Numbered from the stretch's first letter, positions 38,961 to 50,331 are shown. The stretch is DNA of 64,000 bases from Daphnia pulex (GCF_021134715.1 NC_060024.1:5642001-5706000), one strand, 5' to 3'. Program-made: numbers and translations. Notes: generated by a model not told the origin, from the letters alone.

Positions 38961-41352
38961 AAACCGGAACTACTCCAATTCTTGTTCTGAGCTCTGGAAA
39001 AGCTGGGCCCGGAAGCGCCTTGGTCAGTAGATCGGCTAGTTGGTCTTTTGTTCCGATATGGACGACTGCAATGTTGCCGCTCACCTGCTGCTCACGGATA
39101 TAGTGATAACGTATATCAATATGCTTAGTCCGACGATGGAATTCTGGATTCAGTGTGAGTTTTACTGCGCCTTGATTATCGCCAAATAAAGCTGTTGGTT
39201 GTGTCTGTACGCAGCCAATACTGTCAAGTAATTGGCGTGCCCAAACAATTTCTTTTGTCGCCTCGCACATGGCTACGTACTCCGCTTCGGTGGTCGATAG
39301 AGATACACAAGATTGGCGTCTACTGCCCCACGCAATTGGTCCCCCATTAAAGATGAGAAGAAATCCAGAAGTTGACTTGCGGGAATCAGTGTCGCCAGCG
39401 TAGTCCGAATCTGCGTATGTGGTTAATACCTGGGGTTTTTCTCCGACTTTGTAGACCACTCCAAATTTTGACGTCCCTTTTAAGTATGACAGAATTCTTG
39501 TTACAGCTGACCAGTGAACTTGCTTTGGATCGTGGCAGAATTGAGCTACTTGTCCGACAGCATATGAAATGTCTGGACGTGTGCAGACCATCAAGAACAT
39601 TAAGCTGCCAACTGCCTCACGGTATATGGACTGGTCACAAGATGGTGAACAAGGTCCGCCATCAACACCTGCCAAGGTAAGTCTGGAAAACGGGTCCGCT
39701 GGTAATCCCTTTGGGTTGCACTCCGCCATTTTAAACCGGTGAAGAATGCGAATGATGTACTGTTCTTGTGAAAGATAGATAGTTCGATTAGGACGATCTC
39801 TAGCGATTTTTATGCCGATGAAAAGATCAGCTTCTTGAGTGGAAATTTCTAGATGATCTGATAGCTGGTTAATTATTTCCAGCAGCCGTTTCTTGTCCCG
39901 TCCACACAGAAGACCATCATCGACCCAAATTGCTAGGATGATGATGCCGTCACCACCATTATGATGATAAACACAAGAGTCAATTGGGCTTCGAGTGAAT
40001 CCAAGATTAACAAGTAGGCCATCAAATTTAATATTCCACAACCTAGATGCCTGCTTAAGGCCATACAAACTTTTCTGCAAACGACAAACGTTGGTTGGGT
40101 AGGCAGTTGAAGTAAAACCTGTCGGTTGATCCATGAAGATTTCTTCAGTTAGTTCACCATGTAAGAATGCAGTTCTTACATCGAGTTGTAGAATTTCCAA
40201 ATCGTTCGCTGCTGCTGTTGAAAGAATTGCTCTTACTGATTCGTGGCGCACAACTGGAGAAAATGTTTCGTCGTAATCAACGCCCTCCTTTTGTGAGAAG
40301 CCCTTGGCTACCAAGCGAGCCTTGTAGCGAACGGGGTGACCGAATGAGTCCATTTTCACTTTGTAGACCCACTTACACTTAATTGTCTTGCGGCCACTTG
40401 GAAGTTTTTCTAGACGCCAAGTTTGGTTTTCTTCTAGAGAACTCATTTCTTCTTCCATAGCACTAATCCATTTTTTCGCATCTGGTGATGTGATTGCTTC
40501 TTCGTACGACTGTGGTTCAATGATGCTTGAAGAATCCTCGGTTGTGGCACAAAGAAAATTGGGGTCTTCAATGAGACGATCGGGTTTTCTTCGGATACGA
40601 GATGTTTTGAGAGAAGGATCCATTGCGACTTCTGGTGCGTCAAATCCATGAAAGGGCTCAATAACATCTTCCACTTCAATAGTTGCTTGTGTGTCGTTGG
40701 AACATATGATTGAATTAGACACGGTGGCACGATCATTGGATGCGGATGCATCCCCACCCACTCTATGTTCAGTCAAAATGTCAACATCAGCTACATCGCA
40801 ACAGGGCGGCGACATGATCAGGGCTTCACTTAGATTTTCGTTGAAAATAACATCTCTCGATATTTTTACTTTGCCGGATGAAGGGTCGTAGAGTCGAAAG
40901 GCTTTCTGCGTTTCAGAGTATCCAACAAATTGGCATTTTTGTCCTTTTGGTTCAAGTTTTGAGCGTTCATCTTTAGGAATGTGATAGTAGGCGTCACAGC
41001 CAAATATGTGAAGATGGGAGACATTCGGTTTTCTTCCGTGCCATCCCTGGTAGGGTGTCATTGTTTGCATAGCCTTGCATGACACTCTATTGTGTAGATA
41101 CACTGCTGCTGCTGAAGCCTCCGCCCAAAATTGAGTTCCAAGAGTTGATGAATGGAGCATGCTTTTTGCTGACTCAAGAATAGTACGATTGTATCGCTCA
41201 GCGACTCCATTTTGTTCCGGTGTTTTTGCTGTACTTGTTTGATGGACGATTCCTTTGTTGGCAATCCATTGCATTAACTCCTTGCTCATGTATTCCCCTC
41301 CGTTGTCAGATCGAAGGGTTACAATGCGTTCATTAGTTTTGGTTTCAAACAA
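38959..41352 (-). CDS. Copia pol, 3' part: integrase C-half, reverse transcriptase, RNase H
   Basis: 797 codons in the same frame as the upstream gag-pol ORF and separated from it only by a stop and four codons. It begins inside the integrase core with the second aspartate (RSDNGGEYMS) and the glutamate (PEQNGVAERYNRTI), then a GKxxK..FVGY-type GKQ/C-terminal segment. Reverse transcriptase runs about residues 300-545, with KARLVAKGFSQKEGVDY and the catalytic WVDDGLLCG box (tryptophan instead of the usual tyrosine before VDD). RNase H has YADSDYAGD, STTEAEYVA and the HIDIRYHYIRE motif. The ORF looks complete at its end. A downstream methionine is present but is not a natural start; the real product would be a gag-pol polyprotein if the stop were absent or suppressed. 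Confidence 0.92.
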   Translation of the reverse strand: MFETKTNERIVTLRSDNGGEYMSKELMQWIANKGIVHQTSTAKTPEQNGVAERYNRTILESAKSMLHSSTLGTQFWAEASAAAVYLHNRVSCKAMQTMTPYQGWHGRKPNVSHLHIFGCDAYYHIPKDERSKLEPKGQKCQFVGYSETQKAFRLYDPSSGKVKISRDVIFNENLSEALIMSPPCCDVADVDILTEHRVGGDASASNDRATVSNSIICSNDTQATIEVEDVIEPFHGFDAPEVAMDPSLKTSRIRRKPDRLIEDPNFLCATTEDSSSIIEPQSYEEAITSPDAKKWISAMEEEMSSLEENQTWRLEKLPSGRKTIKCKWVYKVKMDSFGHPVRYKARLVAKGFSQKEGVDYDETFSPVVRHESVRAILSTAAANDLEILQLDVRTAFLHGELTEEIFMDQPTGFTSTAYPTNVCRLQKSLYGLKQASRLWNIKFDGLLVNLGFTRSPIDSCVYHHNGGDGIIILAIWVDDGLLCGRDKKRLLEIINQLSDHLEISTQEADLFIGIKIARDRPNRTIYLSQEQYIIRILHRFKMAECNPKGLPADPFSRLTLAGVDGGPCSPSCDQSIYREAVGSLMFLMVCTRPDISYAVGQVAQFCHDPKQVHWSAVTRILSYLKGTSKFGVVYKVGEKPQVLTTYADSDYAGDTDSRKSTSGFLLIFNGGPIAWGSRRQSCVSLSTTEAEYVAMCEATKEIVWARQLLDSIGCVQTQPTALFGDNQGAVKLTLNPEFHRRTKHIDIRYHYIREQQVSGNIAVVHIGTKDQLADLLTKALPGPAFPELRTRIGVVPV

Positions 41353-41364
41353 GGCAATGAGTTG

Positions 41365-43095
41365 TTAAATGTTCGAGCTCACTTCGGACTTCTTCTTCAG
41401 GAACCTTATAAAGCCATATCCGGTGAAGTCATCACGGAACGTAAGGAAGTAGAGAGATCCATTAAGCGACGGAACAGACATTGGTCCACATAAATCACTG
41501 TGGATAAGACCACCTCTTTTTGTTGCTCGAGTGCGACCACACGTAGGAAACGGGAGCCGATGATGCTTACCGAAGACGCATCCTTCGCAAAAAGGGGGGG
41601 TGTCCGTTGAATTATCTATGAAGAGACCTTCGACGAAGTTAGCAGAATTCATTTTCTTTAACGTAGCAAAATTTACGTGTCCCAGACGTTCATGCCAAAT
41701 CTGGATGGAGTTTGGTTTTGCTCTGGCAGCGAGTGCTGCAGATTCCGCTGGCGGTTGGTAGTTTAAGAAATGCATCTTGTAGAGCCTCTTCTGAATCTTA
41801 GAACCAGTTCCAACAATTTTTCCGTTGTTACTAAGTGTCACACCGTTGTTGTCGAATGATGCTACAATATCGCGTTCTGTTGCTGCTCCTATGGAGAATA
41901 AGTTCACACCTAGATTGGGAACAAACAAAACTTTGCGTAGGGTGCCATTATGCCACACATCATCAACTTTACATCTGATGGCAATGTCTCCAACTCCTGT
42001 AGCATGAAGAGCTTCGTTGTTTTTGCCGACACCTTTGATAAGACGCTTGCCTGGTGGGATCTGCTGGAAATTGTTGAATAAGTCTCTGATATCGGACATG
42101 TGTTCACTTGCTCCTGAGTCGGCATACCAACAATCTGAATCAAATTGAATACCAGTGGATTTGAAGGCATACGAATCTTCTTCGGTTGGTCGTTCAGTTC
42201 TAGATGATTGAGTGAGGAGAGCGTCGCCACTGCCAGCATCTCGTTTTCCTTGTAGGTAGGACTGTTTCAACCAACAGTCTTCTTCAAGATGGTTTGCTCT
42301 TCGATTAAGTTTTGTGCAATAGGCACAGATTACTTTTGGGCGATGTTCATTTCTGTTGAATTCTCTCTTTGACTCAGAGAATGCGACCTTCCCTTTCCTT
42401 TTGTTAACAAAAAAAGCTCCAGAATCAGATGGCTCCATAGTAACGTCAGCTAACTTCAACATGTTCTCTTCAACTTGTAACCTGGAAGCTAGAAGTGGGA
42501 TTGTCTTGATTTTGTCGTCAGTGCTGTTCCAAGCAGACATAAAGGCCTTGTAGTTTCTGTTACCATTGAGAGGAAGAGTCGAAGTTATCTTGGCTATGAT
42601 CTGATCATCCGAAACAGCAGAGTTGACATCACGAAGTTGAGCTGCTAAGGATTCGATGGCAGCAATATGAATCATTATGTCATGATTGGAATCATACTGA
42701 TAGGACATGAATTTACCCATCAACAAATGCTTGTTTTCCATGCTTGCTAGCTCGTATTGGTTCAGAAGGCGAGTCCACATTAGATGAGATGTTGTGAGGT
42801 TCATGATTGTTCGCATGATTTTTTCTTCAATAGTAGACACAATAAAGTTTTGTGCTGCGATATCCATCTTCATCCACTCATTGATCTCATCAGTGTTGGC
42901 TGTTACAGCGGCAGCATTTGAAGGATTTGCAACTGGGGCTACTACTGTTGGCTTCTGATAGACTCCTTCTACTACGTTGAGTAGACCATGATTCATTAGA
43001 ACCAGTTTTAATTGAAACTTGTAGAAGTTGAACTGATCTCCTTTGAACTTTGAAATGTGAGAAACATCTTTTGCAGAAAAAGTTCCAGCGGCCAT
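41365..43095 (-). CDS. Copia gag, protease and integrase N-half
   Basis: 576 codons from the first ATG after the primer-binding site, in typical copia order. Gag covers about residues 1-275 with a nucleocapsid-like C-x2-C-x8-H-x4-C cluster near 255-272 (CAYC...HLEEDC), an odd spacing for a CCHC knuckle. Protease has the DSGASEHMS active site near 335. A gag-pre-integrase segment (IWHERLGHVNFATLKK) and integrase zinc finger (CEGCVFGKHH) follow, then the first integrase aspartate (HSDLCGP). The frame stops at 41367-41365 (TAA) in the middle of the integrase core, 15 bases before the ORF at 41352 in the same frame. This is best read as a nonsense mutation after insertion, since copia elements do not normally stop here. 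Confidence 0.92.
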   Translation of the reverse strand: MAAGTFSAKDVSHISKFKGDQFNFYKFQLKLVLMNHGLLNVVEGVYQKPTVVAPVANPSNAAAVTANTDEINEWMKMDIAAQNFIVSTIEEKIMRTIMNLTTSHLMWTRLLNQYELASMENKHLLMGKFMSYQYDSNHDIMIHIAAIESLAAQLRDVNSAVSDDQIIAKITSTLPLNGNRNYKAFMSAWNSTDDKIKTIPLLASRLQVEENMLKLADVTMEPSDSGAFFVNKRKGKVAFSESKREFNRNEHRPKVICAYCTKLNRRANHLEEDCWLKQSYLQGKRDAGSGDALLTQSSRTERPTEEDSYAFKSTGIQFDSDCWYADSGASEHMSDIRDLFNNFQQIPPGKRLIKGVGKNNEALHATGVGDIAIRCKVDDVWHNGTLRKVLFVPNLGVNLFSIGAATERDIVASFDNNGVTLSNNGKIVGTGSKIQKRLYKMHFLNYQPPAESAALAARAKPNSIQIWHERLGHVNFATLKKMNSANFVEGLFIDNSTDTPPFCEGCVFGKHHRLPFPTCGRTRATKRGGLIHSDLCGPMSVPSLNGSLYFLTFRDDFTGYGFIRFLKKKSEVSSNI

Positions 43096-43176
43096 TTTAG
43101 CTCTGTTTCAGAAACCAGCGTGAGTTCACTTTCTTGCTTAAGTATAGTTATTACAATTTATAATACCTATGGCGAA

Positions 43177-43191
43177 GCTGGGCCCATAACC
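43177..43191 (-). promoter_or_regulatory. Copia primer-binding site for a half-molecule of initiator tRNA-Met
   Basis: Directly after the 5' LTR, the minus strand reads GGTTATGGGCCCAGC. Its complement, GCTGGGCCCATAACC, is the anticodon arm of eukaryotic initiator tRNA-Met ending at about nucleotide 39. Drosophila copia is known to prime with the first 39 nt of cleaved tRNA-iMet. The match of sequence and of the exact end shows the same mechanism here. Confidence 0.85.
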
Positions 43192-43399
43192 TGTAGAAAG
43201 TAAACACCTCGTAGACTAGTTTCACTGATTAACTTGTTTCTTTATTATTGCTTGATATGAGACTCGACAAATATATCAAGCGAGAACAAAAGGATCCATA
43301 AGACACGAGAGTTTTCAAGTAAGAACAGTGATAGACAGTTTTACGGTGCAGACGACGTGAAGACAAGAAGAAGGGTTGCCAGGTCGATAAATCGCAACA
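43192..43399 (-). repeat. Copia 5' LTR
   Basis: 208 bp, identical by eye to the 3' LTR; TG and CA ends; contains the promoter in element orientation. Followed on the plus side by the AAGTG target duplication at 43400-43404. Confidence 0.93.
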
Positions 43400-43404
43400 A
43401 AGTG

Positions 43405-46400
43405 TTCTACATTAGTGCAAGTCAAGCAGCGAAAATATTTCGAAAGCATTTACCATTTTTGTCTAGCAACTTCAAAGAGCTCATTGCTTGACCGTCCAGT
43501 ATTTTCATTAAAAAGACATTGCCAGTAGGGTTTCAAACAAGTTTTCGGAAAATAGAAACCATAGGCGATTGTCTTGAAATTTAAATTCAAAAACCAACGT
43601 GGGCGTTTGCACAAGCCCTGACTTGGTCAAGCTATAAAAGCGCCATTACCATTAAGTATTTTATATGAATAACACCAAATGGCATTTGCAACTTTTGTTC
43701 GAAAGGGTATGGAGGACAAACTACCGATGAAATGATTACATCTCATTGCGGATATTTAAATGTCATAAGACCAAACACGGAAGTAAGGGTAAACCGATAA
43801 TTTTAAAAAAAATTAGACTGTGGTGCTTTCCAGGAAAGCAAAATTAGTATGACCACCAAGTGTATCTGCATCACAAAAGCTGTCCAAACAAGATGTTCTC
43901 GAAAGATAGCCGGATTGCGAATACACGTAGTAACGGACAATAAGAAGAATTCGCGAATTCAAATTTCTTGCTCCACAGTCCACACGCTGTTCTAAATAAC
44001 CATTTGGTGTGTCTAGCTGACCATGCAATCCTCCTTGTATGTGTTTTAATTAATATGCAATCTAGTTTAATAAAATAACTCATTGTGATTGAATTCCCTT
44101 GTGTAATGATTGTTGTGATATCTCGAAATACAATCAGTCGTTACGTAATAGCTGTGTACCAATACATTTTCTCAAAGAGAAAGATCAGTTTTCATAAGAA
44201 GTCTTATAAATACAGGATTAAATATCACTTTTACAACTGTTATACTCTTCGAATTCTCAAAATCGGGAGACGCAACACAAAATAAACCTTTTCCTCTTAC
44301 AGAAAGCAGCATTTGTAACTAAACCTGAGCTTCACAGTGTGAAGTGATATCTCCCCTTGAATTTAAGTAATTTAATCGAGATTTTGCAGATTAATTGGAC
44401 ATTTGATCTCAACCACATGCTCTTGAGAAATTGCATCTGGAGATGCTCTGAATACTGGGAACTTTGGGTTTAAAATTTAACCACATTGTTGAAATGGAAT
44501 GGAATATCTTTCTTCAAGAACTGTCAAAATCTAAGAAAAATTATTTGATGGCAAATATTAACAATATTTCCAATATTTAATCCAAACTGAGATTCTAATC
44601 TTTTCCCTCGAGACATGGAAGTAGTTTCCTTCAATTTTGCACCTTGTATTAAATTTACTAGAGACCCATTTACTGTACTGCATTTATCAGCTTGGTCTAA
44701 CACGGATGCTGTGATACGAGAGAACCTTTGAATTCAAACTGTTTTACAATTACATGTTAAATTGAACAACGTTACGTCCAATAAAGACCTAAGTCTATTC
44801 CATAGTGGGTTTTTATATTGGTTTTCGTAGCATCTTCAGCTTCTCTACATAGTTCTTCCTTCATCGTCTCTGAAAAAAAAAGATAGGAACTCTGTTATTG
44901 ATGTAGAAGGAGGATTTTTGATCTTGGATGTCAATTGAAAGACAATGTAGATCAAGTTTGTCAAATTTTCCGCTGTCTAAAAAATGACAAGCAATTTCAG
45001 GAATCTTGAATGAAGAAATAGGGTTTTGACTAAGTTTCAGATCGATGTGCTCAATACCCTTTTTTAAAAAGCTTCCATTTGGTGTACATTTTCTGCTGAT
45101 TAAATTTTTCTTTCTTGGGGTTGTCAACTGACTGGCCAATATGAATTTTTCCTACGACCCAACTTTAGATAACTTGCATTTTTCCAGTAACATTGTCGTT
45201 CTGTGGGTGTTGGCTCCTCTGTTCTACGATGAACCCAACCAAGAACAAAATTAATTCCGGACAGCATCTTGGATTCGCGAATTCCGGACGAAAAAGCCAA
45301 TTTTTTCAATTTACAATAATAACAAAACGACGACATTTTAACGAAAACTTATGAATGAATTTCAACATATGGCAGCGAATACGTAATCGAGCCAAAGGGT
45401 ATCTTAAAAACACTGTATTAATTGAGAAATCATGAATTGAAATTTCTCAATTTTGCTTACGGCTGAAAATTTTGGCTCTGTGTCAGTTAGTAAAAAAATT
45501 TACGGGGTAAGGAATTTCTAAGGTTAAAACTGGGAATATCCCTTAACTAATTCATCAATCGATAGAGAATTGCAATTTCTACAATATTATATAAGTTTTT
45601 GTCGTTATTTTAAAGAATTTTTTTTAAGTGTAAATGAAAATAGAAAAACAGGTAAAAATGGGAATGTCGGACAGCTGACGCAAATTCTGGACAGAAAATT
45701 TTTAAAATTTTTAATTTTATTTGTTTTTATATGGGTTTACATCAATCGACGAAGAATTGTGAGGAAAATCGATTGATGTGCAATGTTTTTAAGTTTTTTT
45801 TGCATAGTTTTTGCATTATTAAAAAAAATATATTTGAGTGACAGAGGATCGAATCTTTTACATATTTTTTTCGTCTGCTGTGGTCTACTGTATTAGTAAT
45901 GTGCATAGTAATGTGTCATGCACATTACCAACACCCTCCAGAATTCGCATCAGGGCTTAAAGGGGAAAGAACCGTCATTAATTAGACCAAATATATTAAC
46001 GACATGTAATCATTATGCAGCTAGACATAAAGAGGACGTTATGCTACATGCTTTGATACAAATTTTTCTTGAAAAAGCTTAACTTAGAAATTATAAGAAA
46101 TTTTTAAAATTTTGGTGGTTTTCGAACATTCGCGTCACTTATGGCCGACTTTTAATTTTAATTTCTTCAGAATCCCAATAGATTTCAATTTCGTTTTTTG
46201 TTTTAGAATTCTATACCTATTTGTTCTAGTGAAATATAGTAAACGAAAGTTATTTGCAAAATATTTATTTTAGGTTGTTAAGTCATTTTGATCCCAACAA
46301 GTCGAAAAGTCTGGGCAGACGAAGACAGTTTTTGACAGCTCAATGTTTTGATTTTTTAAATCAAAATAACTCAAAATACCTTTATTGCACTGTATACATG

Positions 46401-47100
46401 TCTTAAACAATGTTTCTAAGAATTGAAAACTGCATCGATTTATATAATTAGTTGTTTTAAAAAATTTCTGCCCGGAATTCGAAAAAATTTCCTTGGCATT
46501 CGCAATTTTTCGGAAATTCGCATTTTGGGTTTACACACAAACGCCATAAGTCGTATCGCTGTTCCGGAATTCTCTGTTTTACCTAGTTACTTTGTGTTCT
46601 GGTGCTATTGCATACATCAGACTATAATGGTTTCCAGATCTCTTGACTTGGACATATCCTATGGCGGATTCGCCATACGATTCTCTTCCATTTCTTATTG
46701 CTTTTACTTTTGATATTTCAGGGGAAATGAAATTGTCGTCTTTTGCGATAAACAATCCCATCATCACAACATCAACAAGTGGAATGTTGTATGCCGTTAT
46801 ATGCCTTTTCATACCCATCAATTAATTTATGGGACATTCTAAACAAACTTAAGAAATAGAAAATGTCTCACACATTAGAACAGAAAAGTCGTCTGCATTT
46901 GTTCTGGCTTTAGTTAGGCTCCTCCTACCAAAGATAACTAAACGGCCAAATTTGGGAAGGAGATTTGGTAATACAACAATATTTGGTAATACACTTAAAT
47001 ATGTCAGGAAGTAAATTTTTAGAGGTAACAAACCTCTCGCAAAAAGATTCCCCATGAAAAATTACATTAAATGGGTTAAAAAAATTAAGTCATGATTATC
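43405..47100. other. About 3.7 kb without a recognised gene
   Basis: Short frames on both strands. A pair of overlapping minus-strand frames (45336-45124 and 45139-44861) looks hydrophilic and protein-like, and 46821-46579 minus has another, but none shows a domain I can name. One base shift joins the first pair, so a decayed gene is possible. No LTR or terminal repeat was found. Confidence 0.35.
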
Positions 47101-48898
47101 CATGCGTGTACCCTATTGTCGGACGAGGTCTGCCGACAACCGTCAATCCGTGAGTTTTACAAGAAATACGAGATGGCTGCGGAAATCATCATCCATTGCT
47201 GACGTGGCCAAGGAAGCGACAGCAATCCATCCAAAGCCGTCGAATAAACAGACCGATGATATATTTTTAATATTACTCTTTACCTGTTTACATACGACAG
47301 TGGCGATGAACTTCACGGTATGCGACTGTAGCCAGGCGAAGATGAAGGGATTCCTCGATTTTTTGCGACGAGGACTGCCTCCTCGGAATGGACGATCCAT
47401 CCACCCAAAAAAGCTGTCGTGTATACCCTCTTATCCCACCTACCTGAAGTTAAACGATTGCTGAGTTATCGATTTAGCGTTTGGACCTTCCATCGTACGC
47501 TGTACACCGATTTTTTTTGGTTGGCTCCACTGGACAGAATCAAATGGCCAATAACGGCAACCGTTGAGCCATGCCACGTACTGAAAGAGCTGAGGAAATG
47601 TGGTGACAACACCATGAACCAAAAAGGCCTGCCTTAATTCACGTTTAGACACCCATATTTACATTCTTCATGGTTGCGAACAGTTGAAGGTTCAATAATT
47701 AACTGTAAAATTGAAGAAGTTGCTCTTGAAACTGAGTGTGACTATTGTACAATCGATTCCCTCTTGGGAACGCTTCCTGGTCTGGTCTGGTTTGGCTGGT
47801 TTCGTTCTGGTTTCGTTCTGGTTTCGCTTGGTTCGTGGTTTCGTTCGATTTCGTTAGGTTTGGTTTGGCGTCGTCCAGATGCTACCCAAGAACCAGAGTG
47901 CTCATATAAAACAATTCATTCGAGTCAAGGAAATTTAACAAGAAGATTCAGCCAGTCCAAATTAGAAGATTACTCTGCACAATTAGAACTAATTTTAAAC
48001 AACAATAAAACGATAGTATGTACCAATGATACTTTATTAACTGTTATAGGTGTCCCAGACACCTACGTCCTGCTAGTTAACCCAAAAGTACGCGGAAAAA
48101 GATCAATGAATGACGTACCTACTGGAATCATTCGACTCGCCAATCACACCAAATATTGCTTGAGCTATCCCAAATTGGATATCTACACCAACGTAAAAAT
48201 TCTCTCCTGTGCCACTGAAGACAACATAAAAACTTCAGACGAATTTCGCTCAACAATTGAGCGCTGTCAGAATTTCCAATTCCTTGAATCCGGTTTAATC
48301 CTTCTCACCGGACACATATTGCATCCACTCGTGGAGTGACAATGAAATAGCTGCATAATCATGGAATGGCGACCGCAACGAAGCAACGTACGACACCGAC
48401 ACTCGGATGATAACCGATGACCCCGGACGTCATGATTTAACACCAATTCAAATCATCCTGACAGACCGAAACTTATGCCTCTCAGCCGCTGCAAACAAAA
48501 CCGCACCAGAAAGAGTCTTGTTAGCCAACTGCTCGGATTCCAGTGATCAATTTTTCATTTTTGAGAAAGTGACCCAAAACGAGAACCTGCTTGAATCCAA
48601 TGCACCCAAAGAATCAACGTCAACACATCAAGAAGATGAAATGCATCACCTTTTCGGCATTACACCCCAATTTCATGGAACAATTCTTCCAAAAACCAAA
48701 CAAGAACACTGCCTGTCAGTCACCGATACCCAAGTGCTTTCTCTTAAACTATGTAAATCAATAACCGCTCGCAACAAATTTCCACACCAAAACTTTGCCT
48801 ATTACAATGGACAACTAACAATTCGTGGAACAACAGATTGCGTGACCCCAGACAAATTAATGGCTAGCAGCAACTCTTTTAACCAAACAGCAAAATGA
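47100..48898 (+). pseudogene. Decayed env-like glycoprotein of a gypsy-type element, plus strand
   Basis: Frame pieces run in order along the plus strand. Near 47255-47350 is a signal-peptide-like hydrophobic start with a cysteine pair (ILLFTCLHTTVAM then VCDC). From 47674 comes a segment with NCKIEEVALETECDYC, which aligns in pattern with the minus-strand env at 52284-51694 (NCMVQKISLKKDCATC). A GT-rich simple stretch at 47770-47870 seems to be inserted. The frames to 48339 and 48407-48898 have repeated NLCLSA/HCLSV segments spaced like the folds of a beta-trefoil. Stops and shifts separate the pieces. The identification as env rests on the pattern match and on its setting among LTR elements. 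Confidence 0.45.
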
Positions 48899-48899
48899 C

Positions 48900-49430
48900 G
48901 AATCAAGTTTTTTCTACTTTCTTTTACTTGATTAACAGTCTGTCGGCACTTCGGACAATGCCCACCTTTTTGCTCAACGTTACAATTGGTGGTCTCTAGT
49001 TTCCCCGGTTCCAAGGGTTAAGCTGTCTCCCGGTATTTTTTACTGGGGGTCTATATATTTCGTTTGGGGTATTCTGCATTTCCGGGCAGTCACGTGCAGA
49101 ATGTCCGGTTTGTCTACATTTGAAGGATGTGGTACCTTGTGGAACAAATCAGCACATTTCGGGATTGTGAGTTACCGGGTTACTTGCATTGGGTTTCGCG
49201 CAATAAGCACAATATTTAGCTTCTCTAGTTGGATATCTGTTTGCGTGGTTATTCAGCTGGCCACCGTTTTTGGGTGGCGGCTGTGGGCCTTGTGTATTTC
49301 TTTCCACGAACTGATTACTGTGATTGTGGCTCTGTTGATTATGCTGATTTTGGGGTGGCTGGGCTGAAAAAACTGTTTGATTGGGTACCACTGCCTGAGC
49401 TTGTAACTTGTTAACTTGATTCATTAATTT
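48900..49430 (-). pseudogene. Decayed gypsy gag fragment with zinc knuckles
   Basis: On the minus strand a Q/N/P-rich frame (49424-49149) reaches CAYCAKPN and, after an in-frame stop, CRQTGHSARDC, a degenerate CCHC knuckle pair as in retroelement Gag. The frame is cut abruptly at 49430 by the LTR that starts at 49431, so the LTR element inserted into, or recombined with, this gag. Confidence 0.55.
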
Positions 49431-49706
49431 TGTAACAGTGCGTTACAGATAGAAATGACTTGTACATAGAGTTAGAGAGAACAGCTTGTATTTGTATAGC
49501 ACACAGGTGAAGGTGTTACATGGACTCGGCTTAAGTACTAGTGGGTTGTTGATGTGGCTGTGCCTGTTTGGCATAGACTGGAGGTCAGTTTCCAGACGAT
49601 CCAGATAGGGATCGGTCACGTGCATCTGGCGTGTAGCTTGCCAGCTACTACCTAATAAGGAGAGTGTCTCGGCTGTTTCTATGTGAACGGTTAGGGAACC
49701 GTTACA
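49431..49706 (-). repeat. Gypsy-type LTR, copy A
   Basis: 276 bp starting TGTAAC and ending GTTACA on either strand. It is similar along most of its length to 55558-55875 and 56720-56937. On the minus strand it is preceded by a purine tract AAAAAAAGGGAGGAA, which marks it as the 3' LTR of a minus-strand element. The TATA-like TATATAAG of the other copies is lost here. Confidence 0.75.
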
Positions 49707-49846
49707 TTCCTCCCTTTTTTTAGGAAATGAATATGTTAGGGGAAAAGAAATATTTCTATTTTGTATTTGATTTTTGTTTTTCCCTGTGACTGTCACCGAA
49801 GATCGTAAATGAAAAGGTTACTGTAGGTCGGAGAAAATGTCGCTTC

Positions 49847-50326
49847 CAGGGTTGGAACTACCGCGGTGAATTGAATACCACGGTATTACTGCGGTACTGC
49901 GGTACTACCGCTGGTTTCTAACGCGGTCTTACCATTTTTTTAGTACCGTACCGCATTACCGTGGCAGAAACTTTCGCTTTGCTGTACCGGTACTTTTTTC
50001 TTAACAATCACCATCACCATCAGTTAGTCAGTTAGTCTCGATTTTCTGATTTTTCAAAGTAACTTTTTCGTGTCAATCGTTTTTCTAAATTTCACTTCAC
50101 TTGGAAAGTGTGAGGGTAAGCTTGTAATGATAGGGTACAGGCAAACGTTATAATAGCTTAATATGATTCAGGCATTTGTTTTTTTCAAAAGTAACGCAAA
50201 TTACCGGTACCGGGGTATTACCGCGATACTTTTACCGCTACCATAATCGCTCCCGCACTTTTTGAAAAAATTACCGCAGTACCACCACCGCGTGTTTTTT
50301 TTTCCAAAGTACCGCTTGCAACACTG
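49847..50326. mobile_element. hAT MITE (480 bp) inserted in the LTR-element internal region
   Basis: The exact 8-mer GTCGCTTC flanks it on both sides (49839-49846 and 50327-50334), and the homologous stretch of the second copy (56007-56020) has a single uninterrupted GTCGCTTCC at this place, so the empty site is seen directly. Ends are inverted: CAGGGTTGGAACTACCGCGG against the complement of CCGCTTGCAACACTG. The interior is full of CGGTAC and ACCGCGGT repeats. No coding frame. Confidence 0.9.
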
Positions 50327-50331
50327 GTCGC

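Larger units (their letters stand above)
38744..43399 (-). mobile_element. Nearly intact Ty1/copia LTR retrotransposon
   Basis: The element is 4656 bp with two 208 bp LTRs identical by eye, a 5 bp target duplication AAGTG and coding on the minus strand. In element orientation the order is 5' LTR (43399-43192), primer-binding site (43191-43177), gag-pol (43095-38959), polypurine tract (38960-38952) and 3' LTR (38951-38744). Identical LTRs imply a very recent insertion. The only visible lesion is one in-frame TAA in integrase. Because the same TA-rich flank is found on both sides, the pre-insertion locus can be read as 38743 joined to 43405. Confidence 0.95.
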
